Source: Methanomassiliicoccaceae archaeon UBA113
GTDB taxonomy: Archaea; Thermoplasmatota; Thermoplasmata; Methanomassiliicoccales; Methanomethylophilaceae
Length of the DNA: 56,236 nucleotides
Assembly (NCBI GenBank): GCA_002506175.1
Contig: DAXB01000042.1
Span: 1 to 56,236, forward strand
Reading direction: 5' to 3'
The number at the start of each line of letters is the position of its first letter. The first letter of the stretch is position 1. The translations under genes were made by a program, and so were the position numbers. Shown in pieces: positions 43,614 through 51,095 of the stretch. Below the pieces are notes generated by a model. The model was not told the DNA's origin. It searched no databases and saw only the letters and a program-made list of their open reading frames with translations.

Positions 43614-44267
43614 TCAGACTGTCTTCTTCTTTTTGCTTTTGACAACTACGAGGATGAGAGCAATGATCACAATGATCACGAGCGCGATGATGGCATACAG
43701 CATGACGGGGCTCTCGAATCCGTTAGGAGCCTGGTCAGGGAGATACATGAATCCATAATCGCCTTTGAGGTAGTTGTTCGCATCAGCCCCTACCGGGAGT
43801 TTCTCCAGGTAGAAGAAGTTGTAGAAAGAGTCAACCGGGCAGAGAACGATGGCTGCCGAACTGGAGTCAACATAGTTGTTGGACATGTCAGTGACCTCGG
43901 CCCATTTGCCATCTTTTGCGTAATATGTCGCTGCGTACACGTACTCGGTGTCGTAGTTGAAGGTGACGCCACCCCAAGAGTCATCGACGTAGTATTTCTG
44001 GACGTTTCCGAGGGACTTGAGTCCTGCTTCCGTGATTGCTTTGCTGTAGTCCGCGTTCATCGCAGCGATGTATTCTTTAACGCTGGCTCCGGATGTCTCG
44101 GAGATCCATTTGCTGTAAACCGTGTTACCTTTGCCATCGATCACTTCGATGTAGAGGCGGTATGTCTTGTCACTCGCACCGTCATCTTCCGCCGCTGCGA
44201 CTGCGAATGCGGTAGCGCAGAACATAGCGACAACGGCTACGGTGAGAATCTTTGAATTCATCTTCAT
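43614..44267 (-). CDS. Membrane-anchored DUF4430-like surface protein
   Basis: A 217-residue exported protein: signal sequence (ILTVAVVAMFCATAFAVAAAE), a DUF4430-like domain (YRLYIEVIDGKGNTVYSKWI, then YVYAATYYAKDGKWAEV), and a C-terminal helix (MLYAIIALVIIVIIALILVV) ending KSKKKKTV, which leaves it anchored with the domain outside. The start at 44267 has GGTGA five bases upstream. The gene has its own TATA box (about 44304-44314) with an operator-like palindrome just upstream, matching those of the importer operon. It is likely a surface receptor or accessory part of that importer. Confidence 0.75.
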   Translation of the reverse strand: MKMNSKILTVAVVAMFCATAFAVAAAEDDGASDKTYRLYIEVIDGKGNTVYSKWISETSGASVKEYIAAMNADYSKAITEAGLKSLGNVQKYYVDDSWGGVTFNYDTEYVYAATYYAKDGKWAEVTDMSNNYVDSSSAAIVLCPVDSFYNFFYLEKLPVGADANNYLKGDYGFMYLPDQAPNGFESPVMLYAIIALVIIVIIALILVVVKSKKKKTV

Positions 44268-44320
44268 GATATCACCTGAAGTGTTATTGAACGCTAATCT
44301 GTTTTAATATATTTAAACAG

Positions 44321-44337
44321 TTGGATGTATCATCCAT
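44321..44337. promoter_or_regulatory. Operator-like palindrome upstream of the DUF4430-like surface protein
   Basis: TTGGATG-TAT-CATCCAT, immediately upstream of the TTTAAATATATT TATA element. It matches the two importer-promoter sites in length, centre spacing and half-site (consensus TTGGATGnnnCATCCAA). Confidence 0.65.
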
Positions 44338-44383
44338 ACTTTCCTACCTGCAGTCTAGCCATTCATCCGATGTCAGACAGGAA

Positions 44384-45181
44384 TCACTCGTCTTCGATGA
44401 TCTCTTCCGGTGCTCCAGCGAACTTCACGAGTGCATACTGCTCCATGAAGTGCAGCTTTCCTGGAAGTACGAGTGTGAACAGAGGCTCCCCGAGATCCAT
44501 CTTCAGGAGGTCCTGAGGATATCCTGCGAATATCTTCTGATTGGGGGAGCCGACCTGCGATGCGACGCACAGGATAGTCTTGTCATCGATGAGTCCCTCT
44601 TTCCATTTCTCCTCGCCGAGAAGGAGCCACTGGATCGCCTCATGGGCGGACATGTAGCGCATCTCATCGGCATGGATGTCCAGGAGGATCATGGTGTGGA
44701 GACCGAGCTTCTTGTTCTCCATGATATGATCGTATGGGGACTTGGGGTGGTAGTTGTCCTCGATGAACGGGAGTGTGACGGCCCTTCCGAACTTGTAGTT
44801 CTGCAATCCGAGCGCCGTGGGGCATGCAGAGAAAATCGTGATACCGTTGAACAGCCTCACGGGGATTCCTGCTTCCGCTGCCTGGATCCTGAGATCCACA
44901 TGTGTGGTCGCGGACATGGTGTCCCCCGCGGTTATGAAACCGACCCTCATGTTCATGGCATCCTTTATGATGTCGTCGCATTCCTCGACCTGCGCCCTGT
45001 AGAGAACCTTGATCTTTTTCCCGATAGCGGCCTCGAGGTCATCGACGCTTGTGCCGATGAGGAACGAGGTGTAGAATTCAGCATAGATCTTGTCGCATTC
45101 TTTCAGTGCGTTCAGTGCCTTGACGGTCATACCGTCCGTGCCGCTAAGGCCGAGTCCGACGAAAATAAGCTCGGATGTCAT
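44384..45181 (-). CDS. dphB: Diphthine synthase
   Basis: A 265-residue SAM methyltransferase of the tetrapyrrole-methylase fold that trimethylates the diphthamide precursor on elongation factor 2. Signatures: LIFVGLGLSGTDGMTVKAL, CDKIYAEFYTSF, VGFITAGDTMSATTH and GLQNYKFGRAVTLPF. The fold resembles cobalamin-pathway methylases, so its place beside a possible corrinoid importer could mislead, but the motifs are those of DphB. Confidence 0.93.
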   Translation of the reverse strand: MTSELIFVGLGLSGTDGMTVKALNALKECDKIYAEFYTSFLIGTSVDDLEAAIGKKIKVLYRAQVEECDDIIKDAMNMRVGFITAGDTMSATTHVDLRIQAAEAGIPVRLFNGITIFSACPTALGLQNYKFGRAVTLPFIEDNYHPKSPYDHIMENKKLGLHTMILLDIHADEMRYMSAHEAIQWLLLGEEKWKEGLIDDKTILCVASQVGSPNQKIFAGYPQDLLKMDLGEPLFTLVLPGKLHFMEQYALVKFAGAPEEIIEDE

Positions 45182-45239
45182 CGGACTGCCAATCGGGTTG
45201 CCCTATAAAATTAGTTCTTATGGTAATAAAGGAAAAATG

Positions 45240-45257
45240 GAGGGGGAGGTCCCCCTC
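45240..45257 (-). terminator. Terminator after the acetyl-CoA synthetase gene
   Basis: GAGGGGGA-CC-TCCCCCTC on the minus strand followed by CATTTTTCCTTT, ten bases after the stop. Confidence 0.75.
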
Positions 45258-45267
45258 ATGGTTTTCA

Positions 45268-47370
45268 TCACTCTTTGACGAGTGTGACCAGAGCATCTAC
45301 CGCGTAGGCGCCCTTGCCCTCGACCTGGACGATGACGGGATTAATCTCGAGCTCGTGGATCTCAGGGTTCTCGATCGCGATGAGGGCGATCCTCTTGATG
45401 GCATCCTTCATGGCGGGGATATCGGATTTGGCGAGTCCTCTTGCTCCCGACATGAGCTTGTACGCCTTGGTGGATGTGATCATCTCATCGAGCTGCTCCT
45501 CCGTCATGGGGACGTGTGCCTGGGAGATCTCCCTGAGGATCTCGACGTAGATTCCTCCGAGTCCGAAGGACACGACGGGTCCGAACTGCGCATCGCGGAT
45601 CATGGAGAGGATGACCTCCTGTCCGGAGACCATCTGCTGGATTGACACTCCCATGATGTTCGCGTCTGGGACGTTCTTGGTGCATGAGTCCATGATCTTG
45701 GTGTATGCCGCTTTAGCCGCCTCGGCATCCTTGACACCTACGACGACTCCTCCGACATCGGTCTTGTGCTTGATGTCGGGGGACACGATCTTCATGACGA
45801 CGGGATATCCGATCCTGTCGCATTCCTTGGCTGCATCTTCCGCGGAGTTGACTGTCGCCTCTCCGGGTGTGGGTACGCCGTATGCCTTGAAAATCTCCTT
45901 ACCTTCGGATTCGGAAAGGGAGTCCCTTCCCTCAGCCTTGGCATTGTCGATGATCTTCTTCGCGGCCTCCCTTCCTCCTCCGCTGGGCTTGGGGTATGCC
46001 ATCGGGGTGTGGGTCTTCTCCTTGTTGAGGGTGTAGGTCCTGAGGATGTCCAGGGCATGGATCGCTCTGTCGGGTGTGGGGTATGTGGGGATTCCCGCTT
46101 CCTTGAGGTACGAGTTGGCCTTGTCGCACTTGTGACCTCCTGCGAAGCAGACGACGAACGGAACGGGGATCTGGTCCTTGATCTCGACGATGGACTGTGC
46201 GACAGCCTCGAGGTCTGCAGTGTCGAGAGGCGATCCCATGATGACGAGCGCCCCTACCTCGGGGTCGTGGGACAGGACGTCGATGACCTCCTTGAAGTAC
46301 TCGGGTTTGGCGTCTCCGCGGATGTCGATGGGGTTCGTGACTCCTGCGACGGTGGGGACCCTGCGCCTGATCTCGGCGATGGTCTCGTCTGAGAACTTGA
46401 CTGCGTGGACGTTCTTCGCGTCGAATGCCGCATCCGCGGACATGACTCCGAGTCCTCCCGCGTTGGTGATGATTCCGAGCCCGCTCTTCTTCATCGGTTC
46501 GCATCCGCTGAACACGTTGAGGACATCGAACATGTCGTCCAGGCTGTTTGCTCTGTAGACGTTGAGCTTCTTGAAGATGACGTTGTTGACTGCATCCGCT
46601 CCTGCGAGGGATCCGGTGTGTGATGAAGCTGCTGCGGCTCCTGCCTGGGTCCTTCCGGACTTGTAGATGACGATGGGCTTGTCGATGGGCATGTTCTCGA
46701 TGGCCTCGACGAACCTGTGTCCGTTGGAGATTCCCTCGGCGTACATTCCGATTACCTTGGTGTTGGGGTCCTCGGAGATCTCGGGGATGATGTCGGCCTC
46801 GTCGAGGTCGCACTTGTTTCCGAATGTGACGAAGTTGGCGATTCCGATTTTGTTGAAGAATGCCCAGTCTATAATGGATGAACCGACGGCTCCAGACTGC
46901 GAGAATATGGAGATGTGTCCCTTGCGGGGAAGGAGGTGCGCGAATGTGGCGTTGACTCCTGCCCAGGGGTTCATGTTTCCGAAACAGTTGGGTCCGAAGA
47001 TTCTGACTCCCGCATCTTTGGCGGCAAGGACCAGCTTTTTCTCGAGTTCCTTTCCCTCGGGACTGTCCTCTTTGAATCCTGCTGTCAGAATAGTGGCTGC
47101 GTGGCATCCGTTCTTCTTGAGGTTGGCCATCTCGTCGGGGACGAGAGCGGCCTTGATCGAGATGACCGCGAGGTCCACGGGCTCGGGAACCTCGGTGATC
47201 GATGTGTATGCCTTGAGTCCCTGGATCTCCCCGCCTTTGGGGTTGATCGGGTACAGGTGACCGGGGAATCCAGCGTTTATCATGTTCTTGACAAGCATTC
47301 CACCTAGCTTGGTCTCGTCATTGGATGCTCCAATGATTGCGACGGAGTTGGGCGTCAGTAATCCATTCAT
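45268..47370 (-). CDS. acd: Acetyl-CoA synthetase (ADP-forming), alpha-beta fusion
   Basis: A 700-residue enzyme that interconverts acyl-CoA, ADP and Pi with acid, CoA and ATP. The alpha part has the CoA-binding fold (VAIIGASNDETKLGG, IFGPNCFGNMNP, IFSQSGAVGSSIIDW) and the phosphohistidine in SSHTGSLAGAD. The beta part (from about residue 470) has an ATP-grasp fold with KIVSPDIKHKTDVGGV and GLGGIYVEI. A TATA element (about 47388-47398) gives a short leader. In a methanogen it may use acetate or amino-acid-derived acids. The 210 bases upstream of its promoter are AT-rich and hold no gene that I can see. Confidence 0.94.
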   Translation of the reverse strand: MNGLLTPNSVAIIGASNDETKLGGMLVKNMINAGFPGHLYPINPKGGEIQGLKAYTSITEVPEPVDLAVISIKAALVPDEMANLKKNGCHAATILTAGFKEDSPEGKELEKKLVLAAKDAGVRIFGPNCFGNMNPWAGVNATFAHLLPRKGHISIFSQSGAVGSSIIDWAFFNKIGIANFVTFGNKCDLDEADIIPEISEDPNTKVIGMYAEGISNGHRFVEAIENMPIDKPIVIYKSGRTQAGAAAASSHTGSLAGADAVNNVIFKKLNVYRANSLDDMFDVLNVFSGCEPMKKSGLGIITNAGGLGVMSADAAFDAKNVHAVKFSDETIAEIRRRVPTVAGVTNPIDIRGDAKPEYFKEVIDVLSHDPEVGALVIMGSPLDTADLEAVAQSIVEIKDQIPVPFVVCFAGGHKCDKANSYLKEAGIPTYPTPDRAIHALDILRTYTLNKEKTHTPMAYPKPSGGGREAAKKIIDNAKAEGRDSLSESEGKEIFKAYGVPTPGEATVNSAEDAAKECDRIGYPVVMKIVSPDIKHKTDVGGVVVGVKDAEAAKAAYTKIMDSCTKNVPDANIMGVSIQQMVSGQEVILSMIRDAQFGPVVSFGLGGIYVEILREISQAHVPMTEEQLDEMITSTKAYKLMSGARGLAKSDIPAMKDAIKRIALIAIENPEIHELEINPVIVQVEGKGAYAVDALVTLVKE

Positions 47371-47639
47371 GGCCCTACAATCCTGTATTTCTAATATAAT
47401 GGTTTGTAATGTGAAATCAGATTATTGTCAATATCGTTGATATTTTTACGAAATCAGTATTAATTACGATATATTACTACGAAATATAGCAAAATACGTC
47501 AGATGTCTATTATTTTCTGTGAGTTTTACCAGTTATACCGTCTATCATTCGGCATTCGTCGGAATTAAAGTACACATTATTCGTTTATCCCGAGCCCTCC
47601 CGATGGCGTTCGGACTGTAGTTGGTTTAAATACGGTACA

Positions 47640-47862
47640 TCCTTTCCTTCCATTGCCGAATCGGCGGAAGGGCGCGACAGATGAACGCCATGTGCACGAG
47701 GCGGCGAACAGTGGCTCCATCCCAACTTTGTTGGGCTCCCGCGGGAGTTGGTGACGTGTCGTCACAGCGATGACCGGGGGTCAACGTGGAGTCCGACACA
47801 TACCCCCGGCGTAAGTCAGTGCTCCGAGATCGGCGTCATCGTCGTCACTGTGAAAGAGTGTG
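47640..47862. ncRNA. Candidate structured RNA, strand uncertain
   Basis: A GC-rich non-coding stretch between an AT-rich block and the 3' end of the two-amber gene. Local stems include GCCG-AAT-CGGC (about 47658), CCCAAC-TTT-GTTGGG (about 47729), CTCCCGCGGGAG (about 47744), and a longer pairing CCGGGGGT with ACCCCCGG about 30 bases apart (about 47773 and 47811). A TATA-like GTTTAAATACG lies at about 47615 on the plus strand. No frame looks coding. I could not match the conserved boxes of SRP RNA or RNase P RNA. Confidence 0.4.
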
Positions 47863-48558
47863 TTAACGCTCGGGGGACAAATCCGCCACCTTCAGTCCCA
47901 ATTCTTCCAGTTCCTCTTCAGCTTCCTTTCTATATGGATATCTGGATAGTTCCTCGTCCATCTAGCTTATGCGTTCCGGTTTCGATACGTTGAACCCTAG
48001 CCTGATATGCACGAGCTGGGAGTAGAGGCAGTAATCCAGCAGTTCCCTGGAGTGCTCATCGGAATCGAAGACGTCCTTCAACGCGACTGTCTTCATCAGT
48101 GTGCTGCTGTGCCCGACGTATGTCCCGCCGTCCCACGGAATCCAGCGGATGCAGATGTCCGGATCGAAGTCCACGAGGTTCATGGCGATGAGCCTGCGGT
48201 ACGAGTCTTCTAGGTCGAAGCATTCTCCCTCCGGCCCGGAACTGATGTCTTCGAACCTGTCGATGTATGTGAATTGGTTCTTCCTGAGGAACGAATCGGA
48301 GGTCACGTAGTCCTGGACATCCTTCGAATAGAACGCATCCTCGCCCTTCATCCTCATGAACATCACGTCCGCCACCGATTCGACGACCTTTGCCGGAGCA
48401 TCCCTGAGGTAGTCGCTGAAATGGCATCTCATCCTTCCGTTCACGCATTCCCAAAGGACTTTGAAGTCCCTCAGTTCCACGAAATCGCTGGATGTCACAT
48501 CCTATCCGTACTTTCTTCCAACGGCTGCCAATATCTTCTGAAGCTTTGATTCGTCCAT
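47863..48558 (-). CDS. Metallopeptidase-like protein with two in-frame amber codons (pyrrolysine candidate)
   Basis: Read from the ATG at 48558 to the TAA at 47863, the frame has 231 codons with only two interruptions, both TAG: codon 19 (48502-48504) and codon 199 (47962-47964). The first 18 residues (MDESKLQKILAAVGRKYG) and the last 32 (MDEELSRYPYRKEAEEELEE...) look like real ends of the protein. A TATA-like AGTTTAAACTG lies 15-25 bases before the ATG. The middle (HFSDYLRDAPAKVVESVADV, YVGHSSTLMKTVAL, LLDYCLYSQLVHIRLGFN) recalls Thermoplasmata proteins with a Y-H-E-L-x-H zinc motif; here His-Glu is Ser-Gln, so it is probably not an active protease. Since no gene here uses TAG as stop, both TAGs may encode pyrrolysine. 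The alternative is a decaying pseudogene. Confidence 0.72.
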
Positions 48559-48679
48559 CTGCTTATCCTGCAGTTTAAACTGCGGAATGCATCACTTCGG
48601 TTTCCGTTAATTAAAGACAGACTCTACATGTAGACGACATTCAGAAACCGTATTAACCCGATAAGCGGATGTGTATCCC

Positions 48680-49063
48680 ATGCAGGAAGATCCCAAGCAG
48701 CGCGAAGCTACGGATAAGATAATGAAAGCAATCGAGGGCAAGTACGGATTCGTCCCGGTAGTGAACAAGGTCATGAGCGGGCGCCCGGACATATTCGTCC
48801 CATCGGCGGAGTTCAGCCAGGCCATCCTGGATAGGGAGGATGGCGCCATCGAGAGGAAGAACAGGTTCCTCTGCGCGATCTCCGCGGCGGCGGCCGTAGG
48901 AGGAGAGCATTGCCTCAGGGTCCAGATCAAGCATGCAAAAGAGGCCGGGGCCACCAAGGACGAGATAATCGAGAGCATAATGATAGGCTCCTACATGTCT
49001 ATGACCCGTTCGCAGTCATATGCGCTGAGGGCATATGCGGATGCATTCGACATACCTTACTGA
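48680..49063 (+). CDS. Carboxymuconolactone decarboxylase/AhpD-like protein
   Basis: A 127-residue helical protein with the CMD/AhpD fold: FVPVVNKVMSGRPDIF, then AISAAAAVGGEHCLRVQIKH and AGATKDEIIESIMIGSYMS. The usual AhpD redox pair is E-x-x-C-x-x-H; here HCLRVQIKHAKEAG keeps the first Cys and a His, with one Cys of the CxxC lacking. A redox role is possible but the missing cysteine argues against a classical AhpD. It lies 57 bases before the HesB-like gene and may be cotranscribed. Confidence 0.85.
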   Translation: MQEDPKQREATDKIMKAIEGKYGFVPVVNKVMSGRPDIFVPSAEFSQAILDREDGAIERKNRFLCAISAAAAVGGEHCLRVQIKHAKEAGATKDEIIESIMIGSYMSMTRSQSYALRAYADAFDIPY

Positions 49064-49120
49064 AGGGACAGCCGAGCGACATCTTTAATAAGAGTTTATT
49101 GAAATCAAGGATTGATAGAT

Positions 49121-49447
49121 ATGGTAACAATCACACCTGAGGCAGAGAAGTTCATCACCGACCTCCTCGAGAAGAACCAGAAGACCGGATACGGAATCAA
49201 GATCTACATCTCCGGATTCGCATGTTCGGGACCCCAGTTCGGAATGTCCTTCCAGCAGAAGGAGGCCGACGGCGATATCATCGATAACACCGCCAAGGGA
49301 TTCAACATGTACTACGATGAGGAGACCAAGAAGGAACTCGATGCATGTGTCATCGAGTTCGTCGACGACCCCAACTTCGGAACCGGCCTCACGATCCGCA
49401 ACCCCAACTTCGACGGCTGCTCTTCATGCGGCGGCGGATGCCACTAA
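49121..49447 (+). CDS. HesB/IscA-like Fe-S protein
   Basis: A 108-residue A-type scaffold-like protein. It starts MVTITPEAEKFITDLLEKNQ, has ISGFACSGPQFGMSFQ (first Cys), and ends NPNFDGCSSCGGGCH, matching the C-terminal cysteines of the family with an extra one. Members carry or pass [Fe-S] clusters or iron. A GGGCC-TTCG-GGCCC hairpin follows at about 49457-49470. Confidence 0.88.
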   Translation: MVTITPEAEKFITDLLEKNQKTGYGIKIYISGFACSGPQFGMSFQQKEADGDIIDNTAKGFNMYYDEETKKELDACVIEFVDDPNFGTGLTIRNPNFDGCSSCGGGCH

Positions 49448-49508
49448 ACAATTCACGGGCCTTCGGGCCCATCCAAACCCCAAACTTTTCATCGAAACGG
49501 TCTGAACC

Positions 49509-51059
49509 ATGAATTACATCGACCATCCACGCATCGTCCCTGACACGGTGGAGGCGCGCAGCTACCAGGTCTCCATGGCCAAGGGATGCATCGGCTCCAA
49601 CTCGCTGGTCATTCTACCTACGGGACTCGGAAAGACGATAGTCGCGCTGCAGGTCGCGGCCGAATATCTCCCCAAGGGGAAGATACTGATAATGGCCCCC
49701 ACCAAACCGTTGCTTGAACAGCACATAGAGACGTTCACCAACCTTCTGGCCGAGCCGAAGGTCTGTGTCCTGAACGGAAACATCACTCCGGAGAAGAGGA
49801 CGAAGCAGGTCGCGGAGAGCGAGGTCGTGATAGCCACCCCCCAGACGATAGCCAACGATCTGGACGAGGGCAGGTACGACCTGGACGATTTCTCATTGGT
49901 CATATACGACGAGGCCCACAGGGCTGTCGGCGATTATGCATATGTCAGAGTCGCTCAGCACTGCCACAGGGAGATGCGTTCCATCGGCATGACTGCTTCG
50001 CCCGGTGCCAATATGAACAGGATCAAGGAGGTCTGCATGAACCTGGACCTCAGGAGGGTGGATGCGAGGACCGAGACCGACCCGGACGTCTCCCCGTACA
50101 TGCATGAGACGCAGGTCAACAGGATCGATGTCAACCTCCCGCAGGATCTGGCGGATATCACGGCCCTCCTGTCGAAGCAGATGGATCATTACGTGGGTGA
50201 GATGATAAGCCTGGGCGTGATGAATCCCAGCTGGCCGGCATCCAAGACCCATCTGATAACGATCCAGAACACATTGCAGATGAGGCTGGCCAGCGGTGAG
50301 AAGACCGCGATAGTCTACAAGGGGCTGGCATTGGAGGCGATGTGCATGAAGGTCTATCATGCGAAGGAGCTTGCCGAGACTCAGGGCATGACATCGCTCA
50401 GAGCCTGCATAGAGAGGCTGGAAGCGGAGGCCAAGCAGGAGAAGGGCGGACGCAGCGCGAGGGATGTCGTGAACCGCGAGGAGTTCCTCGAGGTGAAGAA
50501 GATTGCCGAGAGGTCCAACGTGGAGCACCCCAAGGTTTCCAGGGTGATGTCTCTGGTCAGTCAGATCCTCCAAGGGAGGCCGGAGTCGAAGATAATGGTG
50601 TTCGCTCACTACAGGGAGACATGCGATCTGCTTGTCAGTAAGCTTTCTACCATTCCGTTCGCGAAGGTGGGCAAGCTGGTCGGTCAGGCTGGCAACGGGC
50701 TGTCGCAGAAGGAGCAGGTGGAGATCCTGGGGAGGCTCCGCAGCGGAGAGGTCAACGTCATAGTGTCGACCTCTGTCGGGGAGGAGGGGCTGGACATCTC
50801 AAGCACGGATGCCGTCATCTTCTACGAGCCGATAGCCTCCGAGATACGTACGATTCAGAGGCGCGGACGTACCGGCAGGAAGAACGACGGCGACGTCTAC
50901 CTGTTGGTCACGAAGAACACAATGGACGAGATCGCCGAGAAGACCAGCGAGAGGAAGGAGGAGGCCATGAAGGCGAACATCGAGAAGCTCAATTATGAGC
51001 TCTCCATGGGCCGCGGGACCTTCTCCGCGGGAACCCAGCGCAGGCTCGAGGGCTTCTGA
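49509..51059 (+). CDS. Hef/FANCM-like superfamily 2 helicase without nuclease domain
   Basis: A 516-residue SF2 helicase. Motifs: I LPTGLGKTIVAL, Ia MAPTKPLLEQH, II VIYDEAHRAVGDYAY, III GMTASPGA, IV MVFAHYRETCD, V STSVGEEGLDI and VI QRRGRTGRKNDG. The inserted helical domain between the two RecA folds (residues about 220-340) is typical of Hef. The XPF-type nuclease half of euryarchaeal Hef is absent; the chain stops after RRLEGF. Likely role: branched-DNA remodelling at stalled forks. DNA ligase follows 36 bases later. Confidence 0.9.
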   Translation: MNYIDHPRIVPDTVEARSYQVSMAKGCIGSNSLVILPTGLGKTIVALQVAAEYLPKGKILIMAPTKPLLEQHIETFTNLLAEPKVCVLNGNITPEKRTKQVAESEVVIATPQTIANDLDEGRYDLDDFSLVIYDEAHRAVGDYAYVRVAQHCHREMRSIGMTASPGANMNRIKEVCMNLDLRRVDARTETDPDVSPYMHETQVNRIDVNLPQDLADITALLSKQMDHYVGEMISLGVMNPSWPASKTHLITIQNTLQMRLASGEKTAIVYKGLALEAMCMKVYHAKELAETQGMTSLRACIERLEAEAKQEKGGRSARDVVNREEFLEVKKIAERSNVEHPKVSRVMSLVSQILQGRPESKIMVFAHYRETCDLLVSKLSTIPFAKVGKLVGQAGNGLSQKEQVEILGRLRSGEVNVIVSTSVGEEGLDISSTDAVIFYEPIASEIRTIQRRGRTGRKNDGDVYLLVTKNTMDEIAEKTSERKEEAMKANIEKLNYELSMGRGTFSAGTQRRLEGF

Positions 51060-51095
51060 GAATTATTATTATACGCACTCGCACTCACGACTGTT

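Noticed and set aside
44384..45181. Cobalamin-biosynthesis methyltransferase
   Set aside because: The fold is shared, but the motifs and length are those of diphthine synthase.
45932..47107. Arg-rich 391-codon frame inside acd
   Set aside because: Out-of-frame reading of the synthetase gene; composition (Arg/His/Gly) is typical of a shadow.
47640..47862. SRP RNA or RNase P RNA
   Set aside because: The SRP helix 8 motif (GGAAGG with AGCAG opposite) and the RNase P GAGGAAAGTCC and ACAGAA boxes were not found on either strand, so I left the RNA unassigned.
47815..47862. C/D-box small RNA on the minus strand
   Set aside because: Only degenerate C (ACGATGA) and D (CTGA) boxes; spacing and a second pair are not convincing.
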